DNA of 28,733 nt from WSXY01 sp038325105 (GCA_038325105.1 JBBQIR010000022.1:1-28733); one strand, 5' to 3'; counted from the stretch's first letter, positions 1 to 8,052 are shown. Notes: generated by a model not told the origin, from the letters alone. Program-made: numbers and translations.

Positions 1-1376
1 TCGAGCCACTCGGAGTCCTCGGCAAAGGTGATCGAGGCACGGATAGCCGCCGGGTCGACGCCTGATGCGCCGTCATCGCCCAGCAGCTCCACGGCGGCCA
101 CGAGCGTGACTGAGTCGTCGCCTTCTGTGCGCAGTTCGAGCTTGCCTGCGGGCTCGAACCGGGTCGCGATACGGCTCTCTCCGGCAGCCGTGACCGGCAC
201 CTGTGCCGAGGTCGTGCCGAGCGCCGTCGTTGCCGTCACCGTGATGCCGGAGCCAACAGCGACCGTGCCGGTCTGCCAGACGTTCGCGGACAGCGTGCCG
301 TTCCCGGCAGCGGGGTCGACGCTCACGCCCGCGGACGCCGCCAGCGAAATGGCGGCCTCGGTCGCCGCCTGGTAAGAACCGTTCGGCAGCACCCGGAATA
401 CTTGCACCGTGAACGCTGCTGAGTGCGCCTCGCTCACCGTCAGCCTGGCCGAGGAGAGTTGCAGCACGTAGCCGATAGGCTGGTCGGGCGCGGGCTCCTC
501 TTTGCCACTCTTCGCACGCGCGCTTGCCGCTGCACCCGCGATAGCGGTCGCTGCAGCCGCAACGGCCCCGATGAGCCCCACGACCGTGCGCCAGGGCGAG
601 GCGTCTCCGCCTTCCGTACCGGGCACGTCCGAGCCCGCGGCGGTGCCATCGAGCGGGTAAAACCTGAGCGACGCGAGGACCGACTTGACCTCGGCGGTCA
701 TGGAATCGAGCTCATAGCCGTAATGCTCACCCGATGTGGTTCCGGTTTGCTCCGACCAGTACGCGGACGAGAATGCGGTGACGAGGATCCCGCTGTCGCT
801 TGCGGCGGGAATCCAGTAGACCCAGGTGTCGCCATACTCTGCTTCCCCGACCCCGTCCGCGTACTCAAGTCGCACAGTCGAGTGATTCATGTACGCCTCG
901 AGGCCCCCGAGCGTCGTCTTCTTCGCTCCCTCCCATATACGCAGCGAGGGGTCATCTAAGGGGCGGAACAGATAGTCCTCACTCGGCAGGATCTGCGACG
1001 AGCGTGCGGCGAAGTCCTCAAACGAGGTAAACGGCGTGTAGCGCTTGTCGGAGCGGTAGCCGCGGCCGATGACCCGGGCGTCCACCTCTCCGACTGCGGA
1101 CCAATCAAGGCCGTTGAAACCATCGGCACCTCGTAGAGTCCGTGCGTTGAACAGGGGTTCACTGTACTCGGAGTTAGCGACGCCACTCTCGTCGATGACA
1201 TACCAGCCGTCGCTGTGGTCGTCACCGGGCGCGGCCTCTTTGGGCACCTTATAGTCGGAAACGAGCAGACTCTCGGCGAATGCAATCGTGGGAAGCGACA
1301 ACAGGGCAGCGATTGACAGAAGCCCGCTCCACGCGGCGAGACGGCGAAGGGTTCGGGTGCGAAACGCGCGCATCAT
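1..1376 (-). CDS. Secreted or membrane-anchored protein with Ig-like C-terminal region, cut by window edge
   Basis: An uninterrupted minus-strand frame runs from an ATG at 1376 to the left edge without a stop, so the C-terminus is missing (about 458 codons seen). The N-terminus is a typical signal peptide: Arg-rich start, hydrophobic core and an AFA cleavage-like site near residue 30. A soluble region of about 200 residues follows, then a hydrophobic Ala-rich segment near residues 255-280 (VVGLIGAVAAAATAIAGAA) that could be a membrane helix. After that comes a beta-rich stretch resembling bacterial Ig-like (Big) repeats. The start overlaps the stop of the upstream zinc-ribbon gene in an ATGA, so the two are probably translationally coupled. 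A second ATG follows directly (1373). I do not recognise the family; role unknown, probably cell-surface. Confidence 0.8.
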   Translation of the reverse strand, partial: MMRAFRTRTLRRLAAWSGLLSIAALLSLPTIAFAESLLVSDYKVPKEAAPGDDHSDGWYVIDESGVANSEYSEPLFNARTLRGADGFNGLDWSAVGEVDARVIGRGYRSDKRYTPFTSFEDFAARSSQILPSEDYLFRPLDDPSLRIWEGAKKTTLGGLEAYMNHSTVRLEYADGVGEAEYGDTWVYWIPAASDSGILVTAFSSAYWSEQTGTTSGEHYGYELDSMTAEVKSVLASLRFYPLDGTAAGSDVPGTEGGDASPWRTVVGLIGAVAAAATAIAGAAASARAKSGKEEPAPDQPIGYVLQLSSARLTVSEAHSAAFTVQVFRVLPNGSYQAATEAAISLAASAGVSVDPAAGNGTLSANVWQTGTVAVGSGITVTATTALGTTSAQVPVTAAGESRIATRFEPAGKLELRTEGDDSVTLVAAVELLGDDGASGVDPAAIRASITFAEDSEWL

Positions 1377-2017
1377 GACCGCCTCCTCAAGGCCACGGAT
1401 GCGGTCTTGAGCGCCATGACCGTGGCAGAGCCGGTCGCAATCGCCATCGGTGCCAACGTGGTCAGGGACGCTCCGTCACGAAGCCCGCTCACGAACGTCA
1501 CGAGCAACGAGAACACCTGCACGAGCGCGGTGAGGAGCGAGACAATGCCGGTGAGGCCGCGCAGCGCGCCACCCTTTTTGCCGGTGATCATCGACAGCAG
1601 CGCGGTTGCGCCTCCGCCGATCACACGGGGAATCGCCGCCGAGACGGCCGTGCCGCCGCCCGTGATGCCCGCGACGAACAGGTCCAGCACGGTGGTGACG
1701 GCCAGAGCGAGCCCCGGGCGTCTGAGGGAGCGATTCACGACTTTCTGCGCCGTCGGTATGGCTACGCGCGCAAGCATCGAGCTGAGATCGGGCACCTGGC
1801 CGGCGATGATCGTCTGCCACGGCAGGCCTGTTGCCATTGATGCCGCAGCCGCAAACGAACTGGCGGCGCTCACGGATGGTTGGCGCGCTGACGTGGCGAC
1901 GGCACCGCCCTGCGAGACTGCAGAGTGTCGCGGTGCTCCGCAGCTCGTGCAGAAACGACCAGAGCCCACCAGTGCTGCCCCGCATCTGGTGCAGTAGCCC
2001 GCAGAACCGTTACTCAT
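1373..2017 (-). CDS. Zinc-ribbon membrane protein
   Basis: The protein of about 214 residues opens with a double-CxxC zinc ribbon (CTRCGA and CTSCGA, residues 8-28). A Ser/Ala-rich linker follows, then a hydrophobic C-terminal half with Gly-rich helices (ALAVTTVLDLFVAGITGG and LLTALVQVFSLLVTFVSGL) ending in RRRS. The ATG at 2017 is preferred over an in-frame start at 2050 because GGGGGAG lies just upstream and the zinc ribbon then sits at the extreme N-terminus, as in related proteins. It overlaps the next gene by four bases. Zinc ribbon plus membrane segments suggests a small membrane-associated protein; the function is not known to me. Confidence 0.8.
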   Translation of the reverse strand: MSNGSAGYCTRCGAALVGSGRFCTSCGAPRHSAVSQGGAVATSARQPSVSAASSFAAAASMATGLPWQTIIAGQVPDLSSMLARVAIPTAQKVVNRSLRRPGLALAVTTVLDLFVAGITGGGTAVSAAIPRVIGGGATALLSMITGKKGGALRGLTGIVSLLTALVQVFSLLVTFVSGLRDGASLTTLAPMAIATGSATVMALKTASVALRRRS

Positions 2018-2042
2018 CTCGTCTCCCCCGACGTGAGCGCCC

Positions 2043-2066
2043 TGTACCACTGACTATAGCGGTACA
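2043..2066. promoter_or_regulatory. Inverted repeat around a -10-like box between divergent genes
   Basis: TGTACC (2043-2048) and GGTACA (2061-2066) form a perfect inverted repeat with a 12-base spacer. The minus-strand hexamer TATAGT (2058-2053) lies in the spacer, at a suitable distance upstream of the zinc-ribbon start at 2017. No convincing -35 box accompanies it. This could be an operator over the promoter, but the arms are short and chance is possible. Confidence 0.35.
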
Positions 2067-2144
2067 CACGCCCGGCAAGCCAGGACCCGTCCTTATTGCT
2101 ACGATACAGAGCGATAGTGTTTCGCCTACCACCGGGAGGGTTCC

Positions 2145-2759
2145 TTGGACACCGTGCCGATCCCCGATTCAGAGTCAGCCCCCCGGCCCAACTCGGATTC
2201 CATCGAGTGGCGCTTCGACATCCCGCTCCTCACTAGTCGATTCATGGTGTGGGACTTCGTGCGCGTGATCCTTCTCTCGGTAGTCGCGATGTACTTTTTC
2301 GTCGCTCTGGCCGGTCTCGTGATGGAAGGCGAGTTCATCATCTTGCCGGCCATGGTGTTCTTCCTCACGGCGGGCATCATGTTCGGCTTGTTCGTGCTCA
2401 CCAGTCTGATCCTGGGCAATCGGCAAGGCGCGCGTTTCGTTGTCAGCGCTCGTGGCGTGGAGTACTTCGCCGAGAAGCGCGAGCGGAAGATGAACATGCT
2501 GGTCACGATCATCGGCCTGCTAGCGCTCAATCCCACAACGGCCGGTGCCGGCACGCTCGCCATGACCCGACAAAAGACGCTCATTCCATGGGGAAGCGTC
2601 CATTCCATCAAGGTCTATCCGCGCTCGCGAGTCATCGCCCTCAAGAATTCGTGGCGCACGGTGATGCGCCTGCACTGTCCGCCCGAGCTGTTCGACGAGG
2701 TTTTCTCAGCGGTTCAGGCGCGATATCAATCGGCGCACCCCACAGCTGAAAACGCCTAG
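2145..2759 (+). CDS. Membrane protein with PH-like C-terminal domain
   Basis: This 204-residue protein starts at a TTG with GGGAGGG four to six bases upstream, which makes the TTG credible. A polar N-terminus of about 35 residues precedes two membrane helices (about residues 36-62 and 65-90). A cytoplasmic C-terminal domain with alternating strands (residues about 95-160, including IPWGSVHSIKVYP) and a terminal helix follows. This is the layout of bacterial PH-like domain membrane proteins that carry an N-terminal helical pair. The gene is divergent from the zinc-ribbon gene and convergent with the Fic gene. The specific function is unknown. Confidence 0.75.
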   Translation: MDTVPIPDSESAPRPNSDSIEWRFDIPLLTSRFMVWDFVRVILLSVVAMYFFVALAGLVMEGEFIILPAMVFFLTAGIMFGLFVLTSLILGNRQGARFVVSARGVEYFAEKRERKMNMLVTIIGLLALNPTTAGAGTLAMTRQKTLIPWGSVHSIKVYPRSRVIALKNSWRTVMRLHCPPELFDEVFSAVQARYQSAHPTAENA

Positions 2760-2825
2760 CGAGAGCCTGCCGCCGGAGCCGCACGTTACGGAATCAGCGA
2801 ATCGAGTGTCGCGGGCTGCGCGCCT

Positions 2826-3443
2826 TCAGGACCGGGCGAAGGCCACGAGTGGCTCGTAGTCCAGTGATCTATCTGCGTGCCTTAGTGCGGCAAGGTACGA
2901 CCTGCGGGCATCTCCCGCTGCGCCAAGATCCCGAGCGCCCCATGTAAACACAGGGCGCCCCAGCATCGCGACCAGAAGATCCGCCGCTAGACGAGAGTGA
3001 CGCCCGTTGCCGTTCGGGAATGGGTGGATGAGCACCAGCCGGTGATGAAAACGCACGGATAGCTCGTCCGCTGACCAAGGCAGGGCTTCAACGTCGACAG
3101 TCTGGGCACCGACATCTGCAACGAGATCGAAAACCTGCATCTGAATGTACGGCCAGTGACTGCCAACGTTCGTGTCGTGGCGCCTATAGTGCCCTGCCCA
3201 CTTCCACACATCTCCGAACATTCGCCTGTGCAGATCGCACATTGTCGGCTCAGTCATCAGCGACTCGTGGCTCTTCGGTCCATTCCTCGAAGATGCCCAG
3301 GCAACTGCTCGACCTATGTTCTGCTGTTCGACGTCGTTGAGGTCGCCTCTGGTGGCAATCCACGTTGGGATCAGACCCGTGGCGTCATCGGAATCTAATG
3401 GCGTCGCACCGGCAGGCTCGTCAAACAACCCTTGGCTGGTCAC
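2826..3443 (-). CDS. mmpB: Fic-domain protein, mobile mystery protein B type
   Basis: The protein of about 205 residues carries the Fic signature HPFPNGNGRHSR (near residues 140-151 from the GTG start), the active-site loop of AMP-transferring Fic enzymes. The N-terminal LFDEPAGATPLD, then GLIPTWIATRGDLN and the WKWAGHYRR block, fit the family named mobile mystery protein B. I chose the GTG at 3443 because it overlaps the mmpA stop as GTGA and places FDEPAG near the N-terminus; in-frame starts at 3467 or 3509 would overlap mmpA by more. It probably acts as the effector of a toxin-antitoxin-like pair, adenylylating a cellular target. That activity is inferred from the family. The catalytic His and the Asn/Arg residues look intact. 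Confidence 0.88.
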   Translation of the reverse strand: MTSQGLFDEPAGATPLDSDDATGLIPTWIATRGDLNDVEQQNIGRAVAWASSRNGPKSHESLMTEPTMCDLHRRMFGDVWKWAGHYRRHDTNVGSHWPYIQMQVFDLVADVGAQTVDVEALPWSADELSVRFHHRLVLIHPFPNGNGRHSRLAADLLVAMLGRPVFTWGARDLGAAGDARRSYLAALRHADRSLDYEPLVAFARS

Positions 3444-3913
3444 GATTCGTGATGTTCCCGGGACCATAGCCCGCGCGAGTCGATCAATGACTGAAGCCGC
3501 CTCTCCCACGCCGTTGGAAGTGCATCATCGCCAAGCTGGTCCTCCAACAGCATGGTCTGCCGGACTCTCCCCTCCTGTTGTTCGAGTAGCCTCTGCGCTT
3601 GCCGACGAACCGCACCCTCAAGGCTTTCGTTGGGGATTAGGGCGTACACGAGGCTACAGTCCATCGCCTCGGCAGCGCGGCGCAAGGTGGACAGACGGAT
3701 GCCACCGCTGGCCTCACTCTTCTCCATCGCTCTCACGGTAGCGCCTGTCACGCCCATTCGCTCCGCTAGATCAGCAGCAGGCATCCCCAAAGCATCGCGT
3801 ATAGCTCGGATCCACCCTCGTTGCGGCGGTGCGTACGCCGAAACTGATCCTAGGGAGTTGAACTTGCGATCAAGCGCCTCGCGGGCTTCTCGTGCTCTAT
3901 CGGAGGTAGTCAT
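3440..3913 (-). CDS. mmpA: Xre-type regulator, mobile mystery protein A type
   Basis: This 157-residue protein has a central helix-turn-helix (about residues 40-75: RAIRDALGMPAADLAERMGV, then GATVRAMEKSEASG). A segment (LRRAAEAMDCSLVYALIP) characteristic of mobile mystery protein A follows. The gene is directly upstream of mmpB on the same strand with a four-base overlap, so it is very likely the antitoxin and autoregulator of the pair. Its promoter region is visibly richer in A and T than the surroundings, and the pair occurs sporadically on mobile DNA, so acquisition by transfer is plausible. No transposase or att site is visible nearby. Confidence 0.88.
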   Translation of the reverse strand: MTTSDRAREAREALDRKFNSLGSVSAYAPPQRGWIRAIRDALGMPAADLAERMGVTGATVRAMEKSEASGGIRLSTLRRAAEAMDCSLVYALIPNESLEGAVRRQAQRLLEQQEGRVRQTMLLEDQLGDDALPTAWERRLQSLIDSRGLWSREHHES

Positions 3914-3925
3914 TAGGGACTTCTC

Positions 3926-3999
3926 TCTCTATTTACCACGCCTTCATCGCTACTATAGTCTCTATTCTTACGTCGTCAATAGCGACTCTTATCTCTATT
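3926..3999. repeat. Three TCTCTATT direct repeats at exact 33-base intervals, candidate operator
   Basis: TCTCTATT occurs at 3926-3933, 3959-3966 and 3992-3999, always 33 bases apart, or about three helical turns. The middle copy lies between the -35 and -10 boxes of the mmpA promoter, one lies downstream of the start site and one upstream of the -35. Regular phasing across a promoter is what cooperative binding by the MmpA repressor would need. Binding is inference. Confidence 0.6.
3952..3979 (-). promoter_or_regulatory. Promoter of the mmpA-mmpB operon
   Basis: On the minus strand TTGACG (3979-3974) and TATAGT (3957-3952) are separated by 16 bases, a good match to a housekeeping sigma promoter. 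Transcription would start near 3945, about 30 bases before the mmpA ATG. One copy of the TCTCTATT repeat lies in the spacer. Confidence 0.7.
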
Positions 4000-4143
4000 T
4001 CTTCACATTTGCCCGAACAAGATTATCATCCCGTGCATAGCGTTCGTCTTATGGGACTCCATCGTGACCGGTCACTCCACCACCCTTGATGCGTGCGCAG
4101 GTACACTGCGCCCAGCGACACCGACAGTAAAGGCGGACCCGGC

Positions 4144-4638
4144 ATGAGCGACATGGCCTTCCAGGACTACTACCCCGATGAACTCAGTCATTGTTACGGT
4201 TGTGGACGTCTGAACGAGGATGGACTGCGGATCAGAAGCTTCTGGGAGGGCGACGAGGCCGTCTGCCGCTTCCGACCACGGCCATATCACACCGGCCCGC
4301 CGGCGTACGTCTACGGCGGCCTGATCGCGTCGTTGATCGACTGCCATAGCACCGCGACCGCCTCGGCCGCAGCATGCCGGCGCGACGGGCGCGAATCCGG
4401 TACCGCTCCCGCGCCGCGATACGTGACGGCCTCGCTCCACGTGGACTACCGCAAGCCCACCCCTCTCGATGCCGAACTCGAAGTCCGCGCACGAGTCACC
4501 GAGATGAGTGGCCGCAAGATCATCGTCGCCTCGACGCTCTCGGTCGACGGCGTCGTGTGCGCCGAGGGTACCGTGGTCGCGGTGGAGATGCCCAAGACGA
4601 TGCATCAGCCAGCCTCCGGTCCGAAGGTTCAAGAATAG
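4144..4638 (+). CDS. PaaI-family hotdog thioesterase
   Basis: The product is 164 residues from the ATG at 4144 (AAAGGCGG upstream; an in-frame GTG at 4093 is less likely). It has the hotdog layout: an N-terminal CYGCGRLNEDGLRI block, then VYGGLIASLIDCHSTATA (central hotdog helix with the catalytic-region Asp/His), then strands ASLHVDYRKPTPLDAELEVRARV and AEGTVVAV. The CYGCG...NxxGL start is typical of PaaI-type acyl-CoA thioesterases. It probably hydrolyses an acyl-CoA in the cytosol; the substrate cannot be read from sequence. It converges with the methyltransferase-like gene, leaving five bases between the stops. Confidence 0.82.
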   Translation: MSDMAFQDYYPDELSHCYGCGRLNEDGLRIRSFWEGDEAVCRFRPRPYHTGPPAYVYGGLIASLIDCHSTATASAAACRRDGRESGTAPAPRYVTASLHVDYRKPTPLDAELEVRARVTEMSGRKIIVASTLSVDGVVCAEGTVVAVEMPKTMHQPASGPKVQE

Positions 4639-4643
4639 CGGGC

Positions 4644-5069
4644 CTATGACGTCTCCGCGTGCACGGAGAGAGAGCTGGGCTCCCACCGGGCTCCCTCGGC
4701 GAGGAATCGGGCGACATCCGGAATCAGCCGCGGAGTTGATGCCCGATACCTCTCGTACGCGGGGCCGAAGCGTCGGCTCAGTTGGCGCTCCTCGCCCACG
4801 GCCCACGCCTGTGTCACAAACAGCCACGCCGCGCCACCCACTGTCAGCGCCCGGCTGCCGAGGACAAGGCCCAGGCCGACGGCCGAGAGGCTGAAGCCCG
4901 CGTAGAGCGGATGGCGGACGTACCGGTACACGCCAGCGGTGATCAGTGTGCCCGAGCGGCCCAGGCGACTTCTCGATCGCAGCGACCACAGACCGGCCGC
5001 AAGAACCGGAACCCATACTGCTAGGACCGGCAGGCCAGCGACAATGCCAAGACGACGCAGCGGGCTCAT
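4644..5069 (-). CDS. Isoprenylcysteine carboxyl methyltransferase-like membrane protein
   Basis: This membrane protein of about 141 residues has hydrophobic helices at the N-terminus (GIVAGLPVLAVWVPVLAAGLW) and in the middle. It carries the hallmark GVYRYVRHPLYAGF motif (about residues 46-60) and the C-terminal EERQLSRRFGPAYERYRAST block, which bind S-adenosylmethionine in ICMT/PEMT-type methyltransferases. The ATG at 5069 follows AAAGGGG at good spacing; a GTG two codons earlier (5075) is possible. It is shorter than eukaryotic ICMT but normal for the bacterial group. The methylated substrate is unknown, perhaps a lipid. Confidence 0.82.
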   Translation of the reverse strand: MSPLRRLGIVAGLPVLAVWVPVLAAGLWSLRSRSRLGRSGTLITAGVYRYVRHPLYAGFSLSAVGLGLVLGSRALTVGGAAWLFVTQAWAVGEERQLSRRFGPAYERYRASTPRLIPDVARFLAEGARWEPSSLSVHAETS

Positions 5070-5180
5070 GCGCACCCCTTTCGCACTACCTGCCCCTTAC
5101 GTTTCAGCATTCCCGCTTCACCCGGGTTGGAAAACCACGCCGCGAGAACGATGGACTCATGCAGCGGGTGCCCGGGAGCC

Positions 5181-5436
5181 CTACCCACTCTTGCCCGCAC
5201 CGTGAGCCGCTCCGTACATGCGCTGGAAGATGCTTGACATCGGCACGATCACCACGAGGGTCGCGAGCAGCCGGGCCAACGAAAAACGCCAGCCCAGGAA
5301 CTGTATCTCAAGAAGTTCCTGGGGGATCTTGATGCACGCCCAGGCAGCGGTAAAGGCGAACAGATTCGCCCATCAGCACGAACACGGCCGGCATCACGGT
5401 GAGCATCTCGAACACGAAACGCCAGAATCCGCTCAC
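5181..5436 (-). pseudogene. Decayed ArsP/DUF318-type permease with large internal deletion
   Basis: Two pieces of one permease remain in different frames. The first starts at a GTG (5436) and reads SGFWRFVFEMLTVMPAVFVLMG, the usual N-terminal helix of small pfam03773-type permeases. The expected LLDVWVP segment and the middle of the protein (roughly 70-80 residues) are missing. After a junction near 5366 the sequence resumes in a shifted frame as LFAFTAAWACIKIPQ, then LLEIQFLGWRFSLARLL, the conserved C-terminal part, ending at a TAG at 5181. Such permeases are associated with export of arsenicals or other metals. The remnant cannot encode a working transporter. Identification rests on motif memory, not alignment. 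Confidence 0.7.
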
Positions 5437-5465
5437 GGCCGGTAGAACGCGCGCCGCCCGGAGCG

Positions 5466-6584
5466 CTACCGCTTCGAGCGCTCGGCCGCTATTGTCAGAC
5501 CTGCGAGACCGTTCATCAGCTCCTGCCGGGTAGGCCAGCCGAAGCCGAGACGGAAGTACCGGTCGCTGACCTCGAACCAATGTCCGGGGCCCACGTATGT
5601 GCCGAAGTCAGCGAGGAGGCAGCGGTAGAACGCCCGCTCGTCGACGAGGAACTCCTCGCGGAAACGCACGAATCCCACCACACCGCCGCTTGGCGCGACC
5701 CACTCGAAGATGGTCTGGGCGTCCATCCACGACTGCACGATGGCCGCGCGCTGTCGAACGTCGTCCAGGATCGGGCACAGAATCCTATCCCGGTCGGCGA
5801 GCACCCGTCCGGCAATATGCTCATCGATCGTAGAGCCGCAGATCACAACTTGTTCCTTGGCCGCCAGCAGCAACTGCCGCAACTCGGGATCAGTCGTCAC
5901 GGCCCAGCCGATGCGCAACCCCGGGAGTCCGTAGGCTTTCGACACCGACGCGACGCTGATGGCTCGCGGAGACAGGGTCGCCGCCATTGGAAGCTGGACC
6001 CCGTGAGTCAAGTCGCGGTACGTCTCGTCGACGAGCAGCACCGCCCCTGAGCCCTCGGTCAGCTCGACCAGCTGGTGAAGGTCGGACTCGGACATCATCG
6101 TGCCCGTCGGATTGTGCGGGCAGGTGACGCTGATCATTTTGGTTCGCCCTGGCTCGACCAGCGATCGCACCCGATCGATGTCGAGAGCCCAGCCATCCTC
6201 GAAACGGAGATCGACGATATCGATGTCTGCGCCGATCGCACGCGGTGTTTCAAGGTTCGTGGCGTAGTTCGCGCGAACGACGACGAGATGGTCACCCGGA
6301 TCGAGCATTGTCGTCGCCGTGCAGAACAGAGCCGTCGCCGCGCCGGGTGTGACGAGAACATCCTCGGGCGAAAGACCGGACCCGAGGCTCGCAATGGCTT
6401 CGCGCAGCGGCGGGTCTCCAAGGTGATCTCCGTAGCACAGCAGCAGGTCGTCGAGTTCGATCGGCAGCCCAAGATCGCTCAGTCGTCTATCGGATACCGA
6501 ACTCTCGGACAGGTTGTTCGTGATCGTCGAGTAGCCCATTTGCTCCGGCGATTCGACTTCGATCGGCATGCGGCGATAACGCAC
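5466..6584 (-). CDS. PLP-dependent aminotransferase, class I/II
   Basis: This is a 372-residue fold-type I aminotransferase. Key features are YGDHLGDPPLREAIA (substrate/cofactor region, about 51-65), CPHNPTGT with Asn158, DETYRDL with Asp186 and SVSKAYGLPGLRIGW, where Lys216 should form the Schiff base and Arg224 bind the PLP phosphate. All catalytic residues are present. Start is GTG at 6584; an ATG at 6569 is an alternative. The opening MPIEVESPE...GYSTITNNLSESS resembles an uncharacterised aminotransferase group related to capreomycidine-synthase-like enzymes, so the amino-acid substrate is not predicted. It lies downstream of, and in the same direction as, another PLP enzyme, about 110 bases apart. 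Confidence 0.87.
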   Translation of the reverse strand: MRYRRMPIEVESPEQMGYSTITNNLSESSVSDRRLSDLGLPIELDDLLLCYGDHLGDPPLREAIASLGSGLSPEDVLVTPGAATALFCTATTMLDPGDHLVVVRANYATNLETPRAIGADIDIVDLRFEDGWALDIDRVRSLVEPGRTKMISVTCPHNPTGTMMSESDLHQLVELTEGSGAVLLVDETYRDLTHGVQLPMAATLSPRAISVASVSKAYGLPGLRIGWAVTTDPELRQLLLAAKEQVVICGSTIDEHIAGRVLADRDRILCPILDDVRQRAAIVQSWMDAQTIFEWVAPSGGVVGFVRFREEFLVDERAFYRCLLADFGTYVGPGHWFEVSDRYFRLGFGWPTRQELMNGLAGLTIAAERSKR

Positions 6585-6697
6585 TCAAACACCCGCTTCC
6601 AGACGCCGCCTCGCCAACGGCGATGGCGAACCAGCAGTCGATACGTTCGTCTCGCGCCAACGGTACCAGAGGGCGCTCTCTGGTGCTGCGCTGGCGC

Positions 6698-7897
6698 TCA
6701 GATGATGCTCCGCAGCCCCTCGAGCAAACGGTCGACATCGCCTTCACTGTTGTACGGCGCGAGCCCCACCCGCACGCCGCCCGCGTCGCCGAGCCCGAGG
6801 TGCCGCGACGCTTCGAGCGCATAGAAGTTGCTGGCGGGCGCGTTGACGTTGAGTTCGCCAAGTCGAGCCGACACATCTGAGGACTCGATGCCGTCAACGG
6901 TGAAGAGCAGCGTCGGCGTTCGCAACTGCGCACGTGAGTAGACGGTGATCCGCGGGTGCTCGGCGAGTCCGGCTTCGATCGCCCGTCGAAGAGCGTCCTC
7001 GTGCTGGTTCACCGCCGTGATCGAGTCTCGCAACCGCTCCCTGAGCGGTGCCGACGGGTCTCCCGACAGGCCGGCCAGAAACTCCACCGCCGCCGTCGTG
7101 CCGGCCATCAGTTCGAACGCCGGGGTACCGAGTTCGAAGCGCTCGGGCACGGTGTTGGCCGAGGGTAGAAGTTTGTCGGGTTCGAGCGACTCGAGGAGGG
7201 CCGACGCCGCAACGAGCACGCCGCAGTGCGGCCCGCAGAACTTGTACGGCGAGCAGACGAAGAAGTCCGCCCCCATCTCGGCGATATCAACGAACGCGTG
7301 CGCGGTGTAGTGGACGCCGTCGACAAACAACAACGCGCCGCGTGCATGGACCTTCTCGGCTATCGCCTTGATCGGCGGGCGCGTGCCGATGAGATTCGAG
7401 GCCGCCGTGATAGCCACGAGCCGAGTGCGGTCGGTGAGCTGGGCCTCGACGTCCTCGATGGCGATCTCTGAGGTTGTCGGGTCGAACTCGACCCACCGCA
7501 CCACGACACCGGCGGACTCTGCGGCGCAAAGCCATGGACGGATGTTTGCATCGTGATCCAGGCGCGAGACCACGATCTCATCGCCTGGCATCCACGTCTT
7601 CGCGAGCGCGCGCGAAACGTCGAAGGTGATTTGCGTCATGCTCCGCCCGAACACTACGCCCCGCGGGTCTCCGCCAATCAGGTCCGCCATCGCCTGCCGG
7701 GCGCGTCGGACGACCTCGAGCGTGCGACGGTCGGCGATGGTGAAGGTGCCGCGCTGGTTGATCGCCGAGGCGAGCGTGTCTCGAACGGCATCGGCGACGA
7801 CGGCCGGGACGAGCGTGCCACCCGGGGCGTCGAAGTGGGCAGCCCGTTCAGCAAGTGCGGGAAACGCATCTCGGATGTTCGCGTGCGCTGGTGACAT
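6698..7897 (-). CDS. Cysteine desulfurase-like PLP enzyme
   Basis: The 399-residue protein is an aminotransferase class V enzyme with the PLP-binding Asp in FVDGVHYTAH (Asp193) and the Schiff-base Lys in CSPYKFCGPHCG (Lys219). The N-terminal FPALAERAAHFDAPGGT and the internal NQRGTF segment match the cysteine-desulfurase-like family (VC1184 type) rather than IscS or SufS. I see no clear mobile catalytic-cysteine loop, so true desulfurase activity is doubtful. The start is supported by AAGGAAG upstream of the ATG. It lies upstream of the class I/II aminotransferase and may share its transcript. No sulfur-assembly genes are nearby. Confidence 0.85.
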   Translation of the reverse strand: MSPAHANIRDAFPALAERAAHFDAPGGTLVPAVVADAVRDTLASAINQRGTFTIADRRTLEVVRRARQAMADLIGGDPRGVVFGRSMTQITFDVSRALAKTWMPGDEIVVSRLDHDANIRPWLCAAESAGVVVRWVEFDPTTSEIAIEDVEAQLTDRTRLVAITAASNLIGTRPPIKAIAEKVHARGALLFVDGVHYTAHAFVDIAEMGADFFVCSPYKFCGPHCGVLVAASALLESLEPDKLLPSANTVPERFELGTPAFELMAGTTAAVEFLAGLSGDPSAPLRERLRDSITAVNQHEDALRRAIEAGLAEHPRITVYSRAQLRTPTLLFTVDGIESSDVSARLGELNVNAPASNFYALEASRHLGLGDAGGVRVGLAPYNSEGDVDRLLEGLRSII

Positions 7898-8052
7898 CGC
7901 GCGGCTTCCTTCTTTTAGTGTTGTCTAGGTGCTGATCGAGCAGCACAGTAACCATAACGCAGCACCATCGTGCTGTCCTGCTCGGGGGGTCGGGGGTCGA
8001 CGATTCATGATTCGGTCCTGCGGGGCTTGGGGTCTGTCCGAAAACGCCGCAA

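Noticed and set aside
4072..5016. Minus-strand open frame of 314 codons
   Set aside because: Runs across both the thioesterase gene and the methyltransferase-like gene, which are each well supported.
5308..5580. Minus-strand 90-codon open frame as an intact small membrane protein
   Set aside because: It contains only the first helix of the permease and then runs out of frame; it overlaps the aminotransferase end, so a pseudogene explains it better.
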